In this document: positions 16,962 to 23,940 of the stretch, piece by piece
How positions within the stretch are numbered: position 1 is the first letter of the stretch
Layout: each line of letters starts with the position of its first letter
NCBI RefSeq assembly: GCF_000740795.1
Contig: NZ_JGYG01000003.1
Span: forward strand, 186,001 to 250,000
Source of the DNA: Haematobacter massiliensis
GTDB lineage: Bacteria; Pseudomonadota; Alphaproteobacteria; Rhodobacterales; Rhodobacteraceae
Length of the DNA: 64,000 nt
Direction: 5' to 3'
The notes under the pieces: generated by a model
What the model was told of the DNA's origin: nothing
The model's database searches: none
What the model saw: only the letters and a program-made list of their open reading frames with translations
Program-made: the position numbers and the translations under genes

Positions 16962-17283
16962 AGGGACGTCAGGGACGACAGATGATTTTTCAGGGACGAC
17001 AGGATGTGGGATGAGAGGGAAGATAAACACGTGAAATCAATGACCTGCTGATAATCAGGGACGACAGGGACGTCAGGGACGACGTTTCCACGCTACGCAT
17101 GAACAGCGATCCCCCGCACCCTTCGTAGTCTCCATCACCACACGCGCGTGCGCGCATCGTCGTCCCTGACGTCCCTGTCGTCCCTGACCCAGCTTCATCC
17201 CGCTGATTTCGCAGGCTTTCCCCCGGACCCCGGCTCAAGGGACGTCGCCCCTCCGCTGTGCCCCGGACGTCCCTGACGTCCCT
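16962..17283. repeat. Array of twelve 9-bp repeats AGGGACG(T/A)C in both orientations
   Basis: Exact units lie at 16962, 16971, 16992, 17057, 17066, 17075 and 17238 (forward) and 17159, 17168, 17177, 17266 and 17275 (reverse); each number is the first base. The T or A alternates between adjacent units. The array fills the gap between the helicase and NusG-like genes. The AGGGACGTC version contains the palindrome GACGTC. Function is unknown: replication iterons, protein-binding sites or an RNA structure are all possible. Confidence 0.9.
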
Positions 17284-17316
17284 GATTTCGAGCGAAAGCG
17301 GGGTGCGGGGCGTCAT
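16990..17316 (-). CDS. Doubtful ORF through the repeat array
   Basis: An open frame of 108 codons starts (MTPRTPLSLEIRDVRDVRG) at an ATG overlapping the helicase stop by four bases (ATGA), as for translationally coupled genes. Its sequence is largely the translation of the 9-bp repeats, giving RDVRDV, TTGTSGTT and SLTSLSSL runs. No domain is visible. The overlap supports translation, but the low complexity suggests that the DNA or RNA repeats, not the protein, are under selection. Confidence 0.25.
   Translation of the reverse strand: MTPRTPLSLEIRDVRDVRGTAEGRRPLSRGPGESLRNQRDEAGSGTTGTSGTTMRARACGDGDYEGCGGSLFMRSVETSSLTSLSSLIISRSLISRVYLPSHPTSCRP
17055..17187. repeat. Perfect 30-bp inverted repeat with 73-bp loop
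   Basis: The left arm 17055-17084 is the exact reverse complement of the right arm 17158-17187; each arm contains three of the 9-bp units. Transcribed from either strand it would form a very stable 30-bp RNA stem. The 73-bp loop (17085-17157) shows no gene. Confidence 0.9.
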
Positions 17317-19136
17317 ATCAAGTCCCCGGACCTGCGGAACTCGGCGCGGGCTAGAACTGTCTGATACTCCTCGAAGCGGCTCTTGAAGGGCTCCAGAAGG
17401 GCGATCCCGTCGTAATAGGCATCCGACGTCTTGCGCCGGGTGAAGGTCTGACCGGTTGCGGGACTGCGCCATTTGCCTTGCTTGGCGCTCAGCCCATTGA
17501 AGATGGTGCGGGGCTTCCACACGCCGCGCCCTCCCTCATCGAGCCAGTAGGCGAACGCCTCCTGCAGCATCTTGGCGCGCATGGAGTGCTCGGGCTTGCC
17601 GGAGACGCCACAGACCTGCGTCAGGAAGGTCGCCAGCGGATCGCTGTCCTCCCGGTACTCCGCCGTGGCGCTCAGCACCTGGTCGGGTATCTGCAGCCCA
17701 TGTGATAGGTAATCCCGCAGCCCCTGCACGAGCCAGTTCATGATACCGTCCCGCTCTGCATAGAGCTTGTCGCCCAGGTCTGGATCACGCTCATCGGGTG
17801 GTATCTGCACCTCGAAGGGGACGAGCATCACCCGGCGCCAGATGCCGTCATCACCGCCCCTGATCTCCGGACGGTGGTTGCCGGAGATCGTGAGCTTGAA
17901 GAACGGATAGACGGTGATGAAGTTCTCGTTGAGCGACCGCACCATGATGGGCTCGCCGCCGGTGAGCTCCTTGATCAGGCCTTCCTGCAGCTGCTGTCCC
18001 TGATCGGGTTCGGAGGTCCGGACAAATCGCGCACCGATCAGCGGCACGAGGTCCGGGGTGGCATCGCCGCCGCCGCGACGACTGCGGCCGGTGATTGACT
18101 CGATCTTGGCCGAGGCAGCATAGTCGCCCATGATCCGGGCCATCAGATCGACGAGCACGGATTTACCGTTGGCACCTGCGCCGTAGAAGAACGCAAAGAC
18201 CTGCTCCAGCGTGAGGCCGGTCATCGAATATCCGAACCAGCGCTGGATAAACCCCTGCATCTCGCGCGAGGGCTGGATCCGGTTGAGAAAGGCCACGAAG
18301 GTCGGGCATTTGGCAGCGGGATCGAGGCCAACCGGCATGATCTTGGTCAGCAGCTGATCGCGGCTGTGATCGAGCCGCTCGACGATGACTTTGGGCGGCG
18401 GCGCATACATGCCGCCATCATCCTCGGTGTTGGGCTCCGTCCGGAACCGCAGAACACCGCCCAGCGTGTTGATCACCAGCGGATCGGCATCGAGGTCTTC
18501 CAGCGGACGCGCGATGATCGCGCCTGCCTCGGTAATCATGTTATTGATCGTATTGCTGTTTCCGGCGTTCTTGGCATGGGTGAGCCTACGACCGATCGAC
18601 TTGTCGCGCCGGTCCTTGATCTCCTTGCCAGCCGCAATCACCCGGTTCGCGGCGATCATCTGATCCAGCTGGTCGGGCGTCCTGTCCTTGGCCGGGATCA
18701 CCCCGATCTCATCCAGAATCACCGCCATCTGCTCAGCTTCCGCGAGGATATCCGCCTCGGCATCCGGCAGCACCATGTATTCGACTTCGGCCTCGATCAG
18801 CTCCGTCATCCGGTGTGCGAGACGACGCACGGCAACGTCATCGGGATCGGCGACATACCGGGTGTCATCCCACACGAACCAGCCGACCCGTTTGACATTG
18901 GCCAGATTGGAGCCAAAATGCGCGATCAGCCGTTGACCATTGCCGTGGTCATTGAGCGGCAGGTCAACGCAGCGGGCTGCCGGAGGCTCATCCGGCTCAC
19001 CCTCATCACGGGGTGCGGGGTCTTCGGGCGACGGGCTATTGCCGCCGTCTTCCGGCGCCACATCCATGCCCTCAGGCAGATCCACGTCCTCAGGATTGGA
19101 CATGATGGAGCGGACGCTTTCGACACGATCGGTCAT
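17313..19136 (-). CDS. Phage primase/helicase, D5/P4 alpha-like SF3 helicase
   Basis: The 607-residue protein has an acidic Pro-rich N-terminus (residues 15-55), a D5_N-type region (about 100-300), and an SF3 ATPase with Walker A GAGANGKS at 319-326, followed by FFKLTISGNHRPEI (sensor region) and DDGIWRRVMLVPF. Such proteins unwind the phage origin. A separate CHC2/Toprim primase is encoded upstream in the same operon, so this one probably contributes mainly helicase activity. It diverges from the brnTA genes. Confidence 0.88.
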   Translation of the reverse strand: MTDRVESVRSIMSNPEDVDLPEGMDVAPEDGGNSPSPEDPAPRDEGEPDEPPAARCVDLPLNDHGNGQRLIAHFGSNLANVKRVGWFVWDDTRYVADPDDVAVRRLAHRMTELIEAEVEYMVLPDAEADILAEAEQMAVILDEIGVIPAKDRTPDQLDQMIAANRVIAAGKEIKDRRDKSIGRRLTHAKNAGNSNTINNMITEAGAIIARPLEDLDADPLVINTLGGVLRFRTEPNTEDDGGMYAPPPKVIVERLDHSRDQLLTKIMPVGLDPAAKCPTFVAFLNRIQPSREMQGFIQRWFGYSMTGLTLEQVFAFFYGAGANGKSVLVDLMARIMGDYAASAKIESITGRSRRGGGDATPDLVPLIGARFVRTSEPDQGQQLQEGLIKELTGGEPIMVRSLNENFITVYPFFKLTISGNHRPEIRGGDDGIWRRVMLVPFEVQIPPDERDPDLGDKLYAERDGIMNWLVQGLRDYLSHGLQIPDQVLSATAEYREDSDPLATFLTQVCGVSGKPEHSMRAKMLQEAFAYWLDEGGRGVWKPRTIFNGLSAKQGKWRSPATGQTFTRRKTSDAYYDGIALLEPFKSRFEEYQTVLARAEFRRSGDLI

Positions 19137-19165
19137 TTTTCTGACCTCAATCGGTTTTCTTTTCC

Positions 19166-19207
19166 ATACACATCCATATTGCGCGGGGCATTTTTGGTGT
19201 GTATATA
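19166..19207 (+). promoter_or_regulatory. brnTA promoter with flanking inverted repeat
   Basis: TTGCGC (19179-19184), 17 bp and TATATA (19202-19207) form a promoter whose start point would fall at about the brnT ATG (19214), so the mRNA may be leaderless. ATACACA (19166-19172) and TGTGTAT (19198-19204) form a 7-bp inverted repeat bracketing the promoter, a plausible BrnA operator. Confidence 0.45.
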
Positions 19208-19213
19208 AAACCT

Positions 19214-19480
19214 ATGAAACTCGATTGGGACGATGCGAAGCGAGACTGGACCCTGCGGGAGCGCGGGCTGGACTTCGCCAGTGTGGCCGAGGCTGACTGG
19301 GACAGCGCCCTGACCGCCGAGGACCTGCGCGAGGACTATGCCGAACGCCGGTTCGTCAGCCTCGTCCCGATCCGGAACCGGCTTTGCGTGGTGGCGTGGT
19401 GTATCCGCGGCGATGCCCTGCGGGTGATCAGCCTGCGCAAGGCCAATACAAGGGAAAGGAAGCGATATGAGCAGGAATGA
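19214..19480 (+). CDS. brnT: BrnT family toxin
   Basis: The 88-residue protein has the BrnT layout: a start KLDWDDAKRDWTLRERGLDF (usual pattern W-D-x-x-K..N-x-x-K-H-G), a central ERRFVSLVPIRNRL, and the C-terminal RVISLRKANTRERKRYE that carries the conserved Arg/Lys residues of this RelE-like RNase fold. The ATG at 19214 is preferred because the promoter -10 lies just upstream. It overlaps brnA by 14 bases. In a prophage it probably serves stability or exclusion. Confidence 0.85.
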   Translation: MKLDWDDAKRDWTLRERGLDFASVAEADWDSALTAEDLREDYAERRFVSLVPIRNRLCVVAWCIRGDALRVISLRKANTRERKRYEQE

Positions 19481-19688
19481 TCCGATGATCGGCAAGGATG
19501 GCGAAGTCCGCGAACTGGGCGATGCGTTCTTCTCCACCGCCCGGCGGGGCCGACCGCCCATGCCGGCCGAAGAAAGAAAGGTGCGCATGAACCTGATGAT
19601 TGACGCGGACGTAGCCGCCCGGCTTGCCGAACTTGGCAACAAGAGCGCGTTCGTGAACGAGGCCATCCGCAAAGCGCTGGCGGGATAA
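19467..19688 (+). CDS. brnA: BrnA-like ribbon-helix-helix antitoxin
   Basis: The 73-residue protein has a disordered N-terminus and a ribbon-helix-helix core at about residues 38-72 (ERKVRMNLMIDADVAARLAE, then NKSAFVNEAIRKAL). BrnA binds BrnT and represses their shared promoter. The start overlaps the toxin gene. It ends 4 bp before the stop of the convergent primase gene, so the two transcription units meet tail to tail without a visible terminator. Confidence 0.8.
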   Translation: MSRNDPMIGKDGEVRELGDAFFSTARRGRPPMPAEERKVRMNLMIDADVAARLAELGNKSAFVNEAIRKALAG

Positions 19689-19691
19689 AGT

Positions 19692-20816
19692 TCAGAGGTC
19701 ATCTTCCTGCCCCATCAGTACATCGTTGAGGTCCACGCCTGTCCCGGCATGGACGATCTGCCCTTGCAGACCGGGGCGGAGGACCATCGCGCGGCGCAGG
19801 CCTGACAGCAGCTGCGCCCGCGTCAGCCGCGGCTCCGAATCCCCGTCCTGTATGAAAATCAGCCGCTCCGTTCCGGGCGGCGGCACGAAGGCGGCGCGGT
19901 CCGTCAGGTCCGGGATACCGGCGTACCGCATCCCCTCCCCCAGCTTCCGGCTGCCCGCCATATTGCCGAGCGACACTCCCGCCCAATACCCGGCGCCCGG
20001 CGGCACATCCGCAACGAGGGCCGAGGCCGTCGTCTCAATCCCCTCGCCCATCACCATCACCCGGGCCGGGAGCGTCAGGCGGATCGCCCCGCCCTTCACC
20101 GAGCCGAGGGATTTCTTGACCTTGACCGGCTCGCCGGTCTCGGGATGCAGGATCACCGGCTTGCCCTTCGGGCGGGACAGGTCCAGCCAGGTGCGATGCA
20201 CCCCCTGAAACCGCCCATTCGGCGCTTGGATCGCAGCGAGCATGGCGGGTCCGCGATGGACCTCTACCCATGTGCCGCCGATCTGGATCGTATAGGCCAG
20301 ATCGGGGTGATACCTCAGCGACGCCGGCAGGCGCGGAAACCGCTCACGCGGCACACCCCGCAGGGCGAGATAATCCCGCACCGGCGTATCCTCAGCCGGC
20401 ACCCCGGCCGACCAGATATCACGCGCACCGGCAATGGCGCGCTGCCGCTCCGCCTCTGCCCGCCGCTCATTGCGCGCCCGGTTGGCCTCCGCCCGGGCGA
20501 TGCGCTCCCGGCGCTCCGCCTCCGATATCCCGTCCCGCTCCCCGCACAGCCACGTCAGGGCAGCTGGAAAATCGAGGCTGAGGACAAACATCGCCAGATC
20601 GATATTGCCGCCCGTGCCGCCGCAGTGGCGGCAGTTGAACACCCGCTTGGCGGTGTTGATCGAAAACCGGTCCCGCCCGCCGCATTGCGGACAGGAGCCG
20701 GTCAGTTCACGCGCACCGGCGCGTTTGAGCCCCTGAATGGCAAGCCGGTCGGCAATCTCGGCGATGTCCATCGCCAACGCCTCGGCGCGGCGCGGATCGT
20801 CGGAAACGCTGACCAT
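19692..20816 (-). CDS. Phage DNA primase with CHC2-type zinc finger and Toprim domain
   Basis: The 374-residue protein has an N-terminal zinc finger (CPQCGGRDRFSINTAKRVFN followed by CRHCGGTGG, residues 42-68), a basic helical linker, and a Toprim domain in which VMVMGEGIETTASAL supplies the catalytic Glu and RLIFIQDGD the DxD-like acids. This is the architecture of phage primases that make RNA primers on single-stranded DNA. It lies in the leftward replication operon six bases after the preceding gene. Confidence 0.88.
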   Translation of the reverse strand: MVSVSDDPRRAEALAMDIAEIADRLAIQGLKRAGARELTGSCPQCGGRDRFSINTAKRVFNCRHCGGTGGNIDLAMFVLSLDFPAALTWLCGERDGISEAERRERIARAEANRARNERRAEAERQRAIAGARDIWSAGVPAEDTPVRDYLALRGVPRERFPRLPASLRYHPDLAYTIQIGGTWVEVHRGPAMLAAIQAPNGRFQGVHRTWLDLSRPKGKPVILHPETGEPVKVKKSLGSVKGGAIRLTLPARVMVMGEGIETTASALVADVPPGAGYWAGVSLGNMAGSRKLGEGMRYAGIPDLTDRAAFVPPPGTERLIFIQDGDSEPRLTRAQLLSGLRRAMVLRPGLQGQIVHAGTGVDLNDVLMGQEDDL

Positions 20817-20822
20817 ACCGGG

Positions 20823-21860
20823 TCACGCGGCGACGCCGCGCGCCTCCCTGACCATGTGGCGCAGCACCTGCATGAGGTCCGCCTGCCCGTTGATCGTCAG
20901 GAGACCCCGATCATCACGGATCACGGAGGTCAGGTCTTTGAATCGCGACACCATCAGCGCGGAATCGAGATCGAGGTCGAGCGCCAGCACGGCGGCTTTC
21001 GTGCCCCGCGCAAAGCCTTCGACGATCTCCAGATCGGTTTCCGGGTCAAACCCCTTGCGACCGCCCAGCTTGCGCAGGGACAGCAGGATGCCGCGCTGCG
21101 CGATGGTCAACTCCTCCTCAGATGGCGCGGGCGCTTCCGGTTTCGGCGCGGGGGTTGCGGGCGGCGCAGATGCAACCGGCGCGGGCTTCTCTGCCGCAGC
21201 CACGGCCATGCGCTCCAGCGCCGCGTTTCGTCTCGCGCGCTCAGCACGATGATTTTCAATGGCCGCCTGCAGCCGCTCTTCCAGCTTCGACCGCAGACGC
21301 AAATCGCTGGCGGACGGCGTCCGCCCGATCGCCGCCGCGCCCACTTCCAGTGCGGCCTTTCGGGTATCCCCAGCGGCCAGACGCTCCGCCACCAGATCGA
21401 TGAGCAACGCTTCGTCGTCTTCGGTCCAGACCTGCGCCAGCTGATTGGATGCACAGGAGGGTTCCCCGGCCGGAGCGGCAGCCGGAGCCACCTCCCCGAC
21501 CGGAGCTTCGGCGCGTGGGATCGCCTCGGGGCTTTCACCCGTTTCCGGCGGTGACGCTGCCGGTGCGGCGGGGGGACCATCCGCGAGAATAGGACGCTGC
21601 AGATCCTCCAAGCCGCGCACCACCAGATCGTCGACCACCAGCTCACCCACATCCCCGGCGCAGGTGCACCCGCCCTCCCGGCACTCCGGCATCATCCATG
21701 CCGTTGCCAGCACCGCCACCCCACCGGGCTGCAGGCTGATCCGCACACCGCCCTCGACCGAGGCAGGCAGTGCCGCCAGCGTTTCCGCCGCCCGCCCGAT
21801 CAGGGACAACGACTTGTTCAGTTCCTTCAGGTCATCCGCACTCATATCGTCCAGATTCAT
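20823..21860 (-). CDS. Unrecognised 345-residue prophage protein with SANT/Myb-like segment
   Basis: The start MNLDDMSADDLKELNKSLSL at 21860 overlaps the preceding stop by ATGA. Two Ala/Pro-rich linkers (about residues 97-135 and 220-245) separate an N-terminal domain with a GGCTCAG cysteine pair, a central helical segment VWTEDDEALLIDLVAERLAA resembling a SANT/Myb or regulator helix bundle, and a C-terminal helical domain. It shares the operon with the primase, so a replication or regulatory accessory role is possible. No confident family. Confidence 0.6.
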   Translation of the reverse strand: MNLDDMSADDLKELNKSLSLIGRAAETLAALPASVEGGVRISLQPGGVAVLATAWMMPECREGGCTCAGDVGELVVDDLVVRGLEDLQRPILADGPPAAPAASPPETGESPEAIPRAEAPVGEVAPAAAPAGEPSCASNQLAQVWTEDDEALLIDLVAERLAAGDTRKAALEVGAAAIGRTPSASDLRLRSKLEERLQAAIENHRAERARRNAALERMAVAAAEKPAPVASAPPATPAPKPEAPAPSEEELTIAQRGILLSLRKLGGRKGFDPETDLEIVEGFARGTKAAVLALDLDLDSALMVSRFKDLTSVIRDDRGLLTINGQADLMQVLRHMVREARGVAA

Positions 21861-22156
21861 GATCTGCCCTCGGGTTGCGCCGGCATCGGCACGCGCGGTG
21901 CCCACCAGCAGGGTTCCGTCAGCTCGACCCCGAACGGGGCCCACGTCATGTCGCGCCGCCAGACCAGCGACGCCGCTTCGAGAAAATCCAGATCGGCGCG
22001 GAGCAGCGTGCAATCCCGCCCCAGTTCCTCCGCCAGTTCAGAGAGCGTGCGCACCCCACCCACCGACCGCAGATGCTCCAGCAGCTGGGCGCGGAGCGTG
22101 GCGCGATGGCCAACCCGCGCCGCCGCCTTGCCGATCGAGGTGAAGGTGTGGGTCAT
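21857..22156 (-). CDS. Small winged-helix DNA-binding protein
   Basis: A 99-residue protein with a helix-turn-helix pattern: LRAQLLEHLRSVGGVRTLSE followed by LAEELGRDCTLLRADLDFLE, as in MarR/LexA-like winged helices. It has two Trp-containing segments near the C-terminus. It overlaps both neighbours by four bases in the early leftward operon, suggesting a phage regulator or replication accessory factor. Confidence 0.6.
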   Translation of the reverse strand: MTHTFTSIGKAAARVGHRATLRAQLLEHLRSVGGVRTLSELAEELGRDCTLLRADLDFLEAASLVWRRDMTWAPFGVELTEPCWWAPRVPMPAQPEGRS

Positions 22157-22335
22157 CGGGCGCCGGAAGCCCTGACAGGCCGGAATACCGGCGCAAACGG
22201 AAGGATTTTTCCCACCATCACGACCGGAGTGGCTATTCCGCCGGTCAGGAGGAAGGCCAGATCGGCCGACCCCGCGCTCTCACGCTCGCACAGTGCGCGG
22301 TGGCACTCGTCATCCGCTGGCACACGATCCGTCAT
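22153..22335 (-). CDS. Hypothetical 60-residue prophage protein
   Basis: A short protein (MTDRVPADDECHRALCERES) with a hydrophobic second half (LAFLLTGGIATPVVMVGKIL). ATGA overlaps with both neighbouring genes support real translation. No family recognised. Confidence 0.5.
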   Translation of the reverse strand: MTDRVPADDECHRALCERESAGSADLAFLLTGGIATPVVMVGKILPFAPVFRPVRASGAR

Positions 22336-22484
22336 TCGACCTGCTCCTCTGCATTTTCCACAGCCTTGGGCTTGACGAAGTGGAAAAACTTTTCCGCCTT
22401 TTTTTTGAACCGCAGCGCCTTACGCTCCGCGCGATGCTGGCGGACGCGGTAGAGGCGGTGCAGGATCCAGAATAACGTGTTCAT
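22332..22484 (-). CDS. Hypothetical 50-residue basic prophage protein
   Basis: A 50-codon frame starts MNTLFWILHRLYRVRQHRAE and is strongly basic (FKKKAEKFFHF, KPK) with an acidic end. Its start overlaps the stop of the preceding regulator gene (22481-22484) and its stop overlaps the next start (22332-22335), both by ATGA. This continuous coupling is the main evidence that it is a gene. A DNA- or membrane-associated role is possible. Confidence 0.55.
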   Translation of the reverse strand: MNTLFWILHRLYRVRQHRAERKALRFKKKAEKFFHFVKPKAVENAEEQVE

Positions 22485-22783
22485 GCGCGATCCTCCGGGT
22501 CGAGCAGGCCGAAGACCCCTTCCGCGCCAGCGATGGCGAGCACCCGCATGACATGGCGGAAATGCGGCGTGTTATCCCCGTTCAGCCAGTTGCGGACGGT
22601 CTTCGGCTGGACATTGCGGCGACGCGTGGACAGCACGGCGGCGGCGGTTTCGGACAGTTCGTGGTCCGAGGCAGCCCCCGGAAATGCCTTGCGAAGAAGG
22701 CGCGCGAACCTCTGCAACTCCGCCTCTTCATCCTGAGCCGCGACCGTCGCCACGCCCGTCGATTTTCGGCAAGACTTTTCCAC
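22481..22783 (-). CDS. Putative phage early regulator, HTH-like
   Basis: From a GTG at 22783 (GGAG at 8 nt) this frame encodes 100 residues. The C-terminal half reads VQPKTVRNWLNGDNTPHFRH followed by VMRVLAIAGAEGVFGLL, a helix-turn-helix-like pattern found in small phage regulators. The open frame extends upstream to 22858 but that part overlaps a repeat copy and lacks a ribosome binding site. It is the first gene of the ATGA-coupled leftward operon. Confidence 0.5.
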   Translation of the reverse strand: MEKSCRKSTGVATVAAQDEEAELQRFARLLRKAFPGAASDHELSETAAAVLSTRRRNVQPKTVRNWLNGDNTPHFRHVMRVLAIAGAEGVFGLLDPEDRA

Positions 22784-22826
22784 GCAATACGCTCCATGCT
22801 GGTCCCGTTCAGGGTGACCACGTAGA

Positions 22827-22870
22827 GAGTGAGGGGCGGCGGATGAGGGCAATGTCATTCCGCCGCCTCG
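22827..22870. repeat. 44-bp direct repeat, left copy
   Basis: This 44-bp sequence matches 23616-23659 in 43 of 44 positions (t versus a at the 27th base). The two copies bracket the rightward accessory gene. The left copy still carries what looks like a duplicated 3' end (EAAE-stop) of the Cro-like gene. Confidence 0.9.
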
Positions 22871-22963
22871 TTTCTAAGAGTGAAGACAGAACCTTTCGGC
22901 TCGACTGGCTGCACCGCGCAGCACAAGATCGCCGCGGTATCACCGGCACGAGGCGACTTCTGC

Positions 22964-23530
22964 ATGACTTGGCTTGCACTACAGCACACTTGGGATGTCC
23001 TCACACAAAACGGGAATGCATGGATCACCGGCGCAAACATCCTGTTCATGGGGATCAGCGCGGGTGCCGCCGCCGTTTCGGCCCAAGCCGCCCGCAGGGC
23101 CCTCATGCGCCCCACGCCTGTGTTCGAAGTGAGAACTTTCTCCGACGACCCTTGGCCCGGCTGGCACAAGATTCGCATCGACGCGACGAGCAGTGGCCCG
23201 GCCACGCTCACCATCGAGAGCATCTCCATCCCATGGTTCCAGCCGGGACGGGTGGAAATGAGCCAGCGGCTTATGGAGGAGACCGAGACCCACTACCAAG
23301 AGTACATCACCGGAGAGATGCGGAGCAGAACTACAAAGCATCTTCCGAAGACCGACGCGGGCGTCACAGCGCGTCGACGCATCTCTGGCCTCGACCTGCA
23401 TGTGCCCCCCGCGCGCAAGACACGCTTCGAAATCCTCGCCAAGGGCCGGCTGCCACGCCGGCTGACTATCCGCTACCGCTGGCTCGACCGCCGTCACCTC
23501 AGCAAGAGCCAGAGCGTACGTATCTGGTAG
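22964..23530 (+). CDS. Accessory (moron-like) membrane protein of unknown function
   Basis: The frame opens at 22880, but the ATG at 22964 (MTWLALQHTWDVLTQNGNAW) has GAGG upstream and gives 188 residues. One membrane segment is visible (ANILFMGISAGAAAVSAQAA), followed by a cytoplasmic-type beta domain rich in Arg and Pro (PGRVEMSQRLMEE, DLHVPPARKTRFEIL). It is transcribed against the leftward operon and lies between two 44-bp direct repeats, as expected for an inserted phage accessory gene. Superinfection exclusion is a guess only. Confidence 0.55.
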   Translation: MTWLALQHTWDVLTQNGNAWITGANILFMGISAGAAAVSAQAARRALMRPTPVFEVRTFSDDPWPGWHKIRIDATSSGPATLTIESISIPWFQPGRVEMSQRLMEETETHYQEYITGEMRSRTTKHLPKTDAGVTARRRISGLDLHVPPARKTRFEILAKGRLPRRLTIRYRWLDRRHLSKSQSVRIW

Positions 23531-23615
23531 ATCACCGCCGCCACCTGAATGAGCAGCGCGATCAGATTGATCAGCATAAGGATTTCGTCTCCGGTCACGA
23601 TCTGTCTCCAATGTT

Positions 23616-23659
23616 GAGTGAGGGGCGGCGGATGAGGGCAAAGTCATTCCGCCGCCTCG
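23616..23659. repeat. 44-bp direct repeat, right copy
   Basis: Partner of 22827-22870. It contains the last codons (EAAE) and stop of the Cro-like gene, so this copy is probably the original and the left one the duplicate. Confidence 0.9.
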
Positions 23660-23841
23660 GTTTTTTCTTCGGGAGGATTGGCCGCCATGTAGGCGCGAAC
23701 TTTCTCCGCGACCTTCATCGTGCAGGACGCGGTTCCCGCCTCCCACTTCGACCAAGTGGTACCGCCGAGATTGGCTGCATTCTGCAGCACGGTGGAAGGG
23801 AGGATGCCCCGCGCCGCAGCGTACAACCTGATTTCGCTCAT
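23644..23841 (-). CDS. Cro-like early regulator
   Basis: From the ATG at 23841 (MSEIRLYAAARGILPSTVLQ) the protein has 65 residues; an in-frame ATG at 23853 is the alternative. The helix-turn-helix candidate is STVLQNAANLGGTTWSKWEA. It is the first gene leftward from the control region and faces the CI-like gene. Its promoter (-35 complement of 23884-23889, -10 complement of 23861-23866) is spanned by operator O1. Size and position suit a Cro-type repressor. Confidence 0.6.
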   Translation of the reverse strand: MSEIRLYAAARGILPSTVLQNAANLGGTTWSKWEAGTASCTMKVAEKVRAYMAANPPEEKTEAAE

Positions 23842-23860
23842 GAGGTGTTCCATGAGGCGG

Positions 23861-23889
23861 AGACTAGGTTTAAAAACCTATATCGTCAA
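23861..23889 (-). promoter_or_regulatory. Leftward early (cro) promoter containing operator O1
   Basis: TTGACG, 17 bp, TAGTCT on the minus strand. The 16-bp palindrome TAGGTTT-TT-AAACCTA (23865-23880) fills the spacer and overlaps the -10, so a bound repressor would block RNA polymerase. Confidence 0.65.
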
Positions 23890-23924
23890 CGGTTTTTAAT
23901 CCGATTGCCCCAACTTCTTGGGGA

Positions 23925-23940
23925 TAGGATATTTTTCCTA
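23925..23940. promoter_or_regulatory. Operator O2 at the start of the CI-like gene
   Basis: TAGGATATTTTTCCTA shares the TAGG-N8-CCTA form of O1, O3 and O4 and ends on the A of the CI-like start codon. It overlaps the proposed -10 of the maintenance promoter, consistent with autoregulation. Confidence 0.6.

Noticed and set aside
16962-17283. CRISPR array
   Set aside because: The units are 9 bp, partly tandem and in both orientations, with no unique spacers of uniform length and no cas genes nearby.
19199-19213. Upstream ATG for brnT
   Set aside because: It lies within or before the -10 element of the promoter, so it would not be in the transcript.
23908-23923. Terminator at CCCCAA-CTTC-TTGGGG in the CI/Cro gap
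   Set aside because: The stem is only 6 bp with no T-run, and it lies within the promoter region; more likely incidental or a binding-site feature.
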